Assembly: GCF_002224265.1 (NCBI RefSeq)
Contig: NZ_CP012881.1
Location: 2,728,001 to 2,792,000 of the forward strand
Source of the DNA: Vibrio vulnificus NBRC 15645 = ATCC 27562
Lineage (GTDB): Bacteria > Pseudomonadota > Gammaproteobacteria > Enterobacterales > Vibrionaceae
Length of the DNA: 64,000 bases
Direction of reading: 5' to 3'
The notes beneath the pieces were generated by a model. The model searched no databases and was not told the origin of the DNA. It was given only the letters and a program-made list of their open reading frames with translations. The translations under genes were made by a program, and so were the position numbers. This document shows positions 63,242-64,000 of this stretch, in pieces; the first letter of the stretch is position 1, and every line of letters begins with the position of its first letter.

Positions 63242-64000
63242 CTACTTCTCATTGAGTTGATGAAGCTGGCTTTTTAACCAAGTCAGCGCCGGATCATTCA
63301 AGCTCTGTTTGTTATACACCAAGCTATACGCGACTTGCCCATAGTCAAACGGCAAGCTCTTCTGAATTAGCCCTTTGGCTTGTAAAGCCGTCTCTGCCCA
63401 CAGTTTCGAGCAAGTAAAAAGCAATGGGGTACGATGACACATCACGGCCGCCGCGCCAAAATCTGCGACCGAAAGGGCGATCTCTCGCGCTTTATGGCTC
63501 TGAATCAAGGTTTGCTCGAAGTAGGGTATCGCCAACTCTTTGTCGTGAATGCCAATGTGTTGGAATGACAGGTAGTCCTCGATGGTAAAGTCGGTTTGCT
63601 GCGCCGGATGTGTCTTATTCATTAAGCAGATCATCTCGTCGCGTTTGATCGTATGCCAAATCAACTCACGGTTCATGGTTGGAGGTTGGCTAATGTCGTG
63701 GGGCAACAAGATAAAATCAACTTGGCCGCGTAGCAGAGCCTCAAAGCCATGCTGCTCCTTAGCGTATATATGAAGATGCGCTTTGGGGGTCTGTTGGAGG
63801 ATCTGGCTGAACGTGTCAGCAAACACTTCAAAGGTACTTTCACGCATCGAAAGTGAGAAGGTCCCATTGTATGAGTTTGCGTCAAATGTACCTTGGTGAA
63901 TTACCCCATTCATACTGGAAAGAATGCCGTGAATGGCCGGACCGATGCTCAGTGCATAAGAGGTAGGGATCAGTTGGGTTCCGTCGCGATAAAAGAGTTC
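63242..64000 (-). CDS. LysR-family regulator, effector-domain part (N-terminus beyond window)
   Basis: 252 residues are visible and the frame is open to the right edge (LFYRDGTQLIPTSYALSIGPAI is the family's post-helix segment), so the DNA-binding domain lies beyond 64000. The effector domain follows the LysR substrate-binding pattern: GTFSLSMRESTFEVF, LRGQVDFILLPHD, and the terminal WLKSQLHQLNEK. Converging with yjjW at a 12-base gap; being next to the glycyl-radical operon may mean it regulates it, though not shown. I cannot name it. Confidence 0.8.
   Translation of the reverse strand, partial: ELFYRDGTQLIPTSYALSIGPAIHGILSSMNGVIHQGTFDANSYNGTFSLSMRESTFEVFADTFSQILQQTPKAHLHIYAKEQHGFEALLRGQVDFILLPHDISQPPTMNRELIWHTIKRDEMICLMNKTHPAQQTDFTIEDYLSFQHIGIHDKELAIPYFEQTLIQSHKAREIALSVADFGAAAVMCHRTPLLFTCSKLWAETALQAKGLIQKSLPFDYGQVAYSLVYNKQSLNDPALTWLKSQLHQLNEK

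Noticed and set aside
1..64000. CRISPR arrays, tRNA or rRNA genes, prophage or integron
   Set aside because: No spaced direct repeats, no cloverleaf or rRNA-like segments, no integrase or phage structural genes were seen. The only mobile element is the ISL3 copy.

Overview
The window reads as a single stretch of a gammaproteobacterial core chromosome, almost certainly a Vibrio and plausibly close to V. vulnificus. The genus call rests on several things: the CosR/OpuD pair, the H-NOX gene followed by a hybrid kinase, TyrR, the YcjX/YcjF pair, the abundance of cyclic-di-GMP and chemotaxis proteins, and a gene order that from memory follows the V. cholerae chromosome I block around VC1265-VC1318. 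The species call is inference. Apart from one insertion sequence there is no sign of a large accessory island, and I see no CRISPR array, prophage, integron, rRNA or tRNA gene.

Region by region. Positions 1-2475 hold the end of an envelope operon (di-haem oxidoreductase, imelysin-like lipoprotein, DUF1513 propeller). Positions 2558-5549 hold a peptidoglycan block (LdtD, MepK) plus the hydrolase YcbL, followed by a DUF2982 membrane protein and a basic winged-helix protein. Positions 7384-12531 hold a TRAP transporter (dctP, dctQ, dctM) with its own Cache-domain kinase and NarL-type regulator. CosR and the compatible-solute carrier OpuD follow, then a chemoreceptor, an exonuclease with a cNMP/CBS/nucleotidyltransferase protein, a small outer-membrane barrel, aspartate aminotransferase and an HD-GYP protein. 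A tandem pair of small unknown proteins precedes asnS and a chemoreceptor with a periplasmic c-haem motif.

Positions 28352-32447 contain queD, then an acetyltransferase gene cut by a 1289-bp ISL3-family element with a perfect 8-bp target duplication, then an unusual membrane protein joining a ToxR-like winged helix to a CSS-like periplasmic domain and an EAL domain. Positions 32715-41898 hold serine catabolism (sdaA, sdaC), a NUDIX hydrolase, the nitric-oxide sensor H-NOX with its hybrid kinase, pabB and class I fumarase. Positions 42045-48103 hold a small membrane protein, ycjX-ycjF, tyrR with a TyrR box, and three small genes. Positions 48348-51571 pair a DASS transporter with a two-component system. 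Positions 51623-60609 are rich in cyclic-di-GMP genes: one GGDEF, one HD-GYP and two GGDEF-EAL proteins around an AEC permease. The window closes with the orphan glycyl-radical enzyme YjjI, its activase YjjW and a partial LysR regulator.

The common theme is sensing and signalling: two complete two-component systems, an NO sensor kinase, two chemoreceptors and six cyclic-di-GMP proteins lie among transport and central metabolism genes. The most promising under-described items are YjjI/YjjW, the winged-helix/EAL membrane fusion, the haem-motif chemoreceptor, and the tandem small-protein pair.
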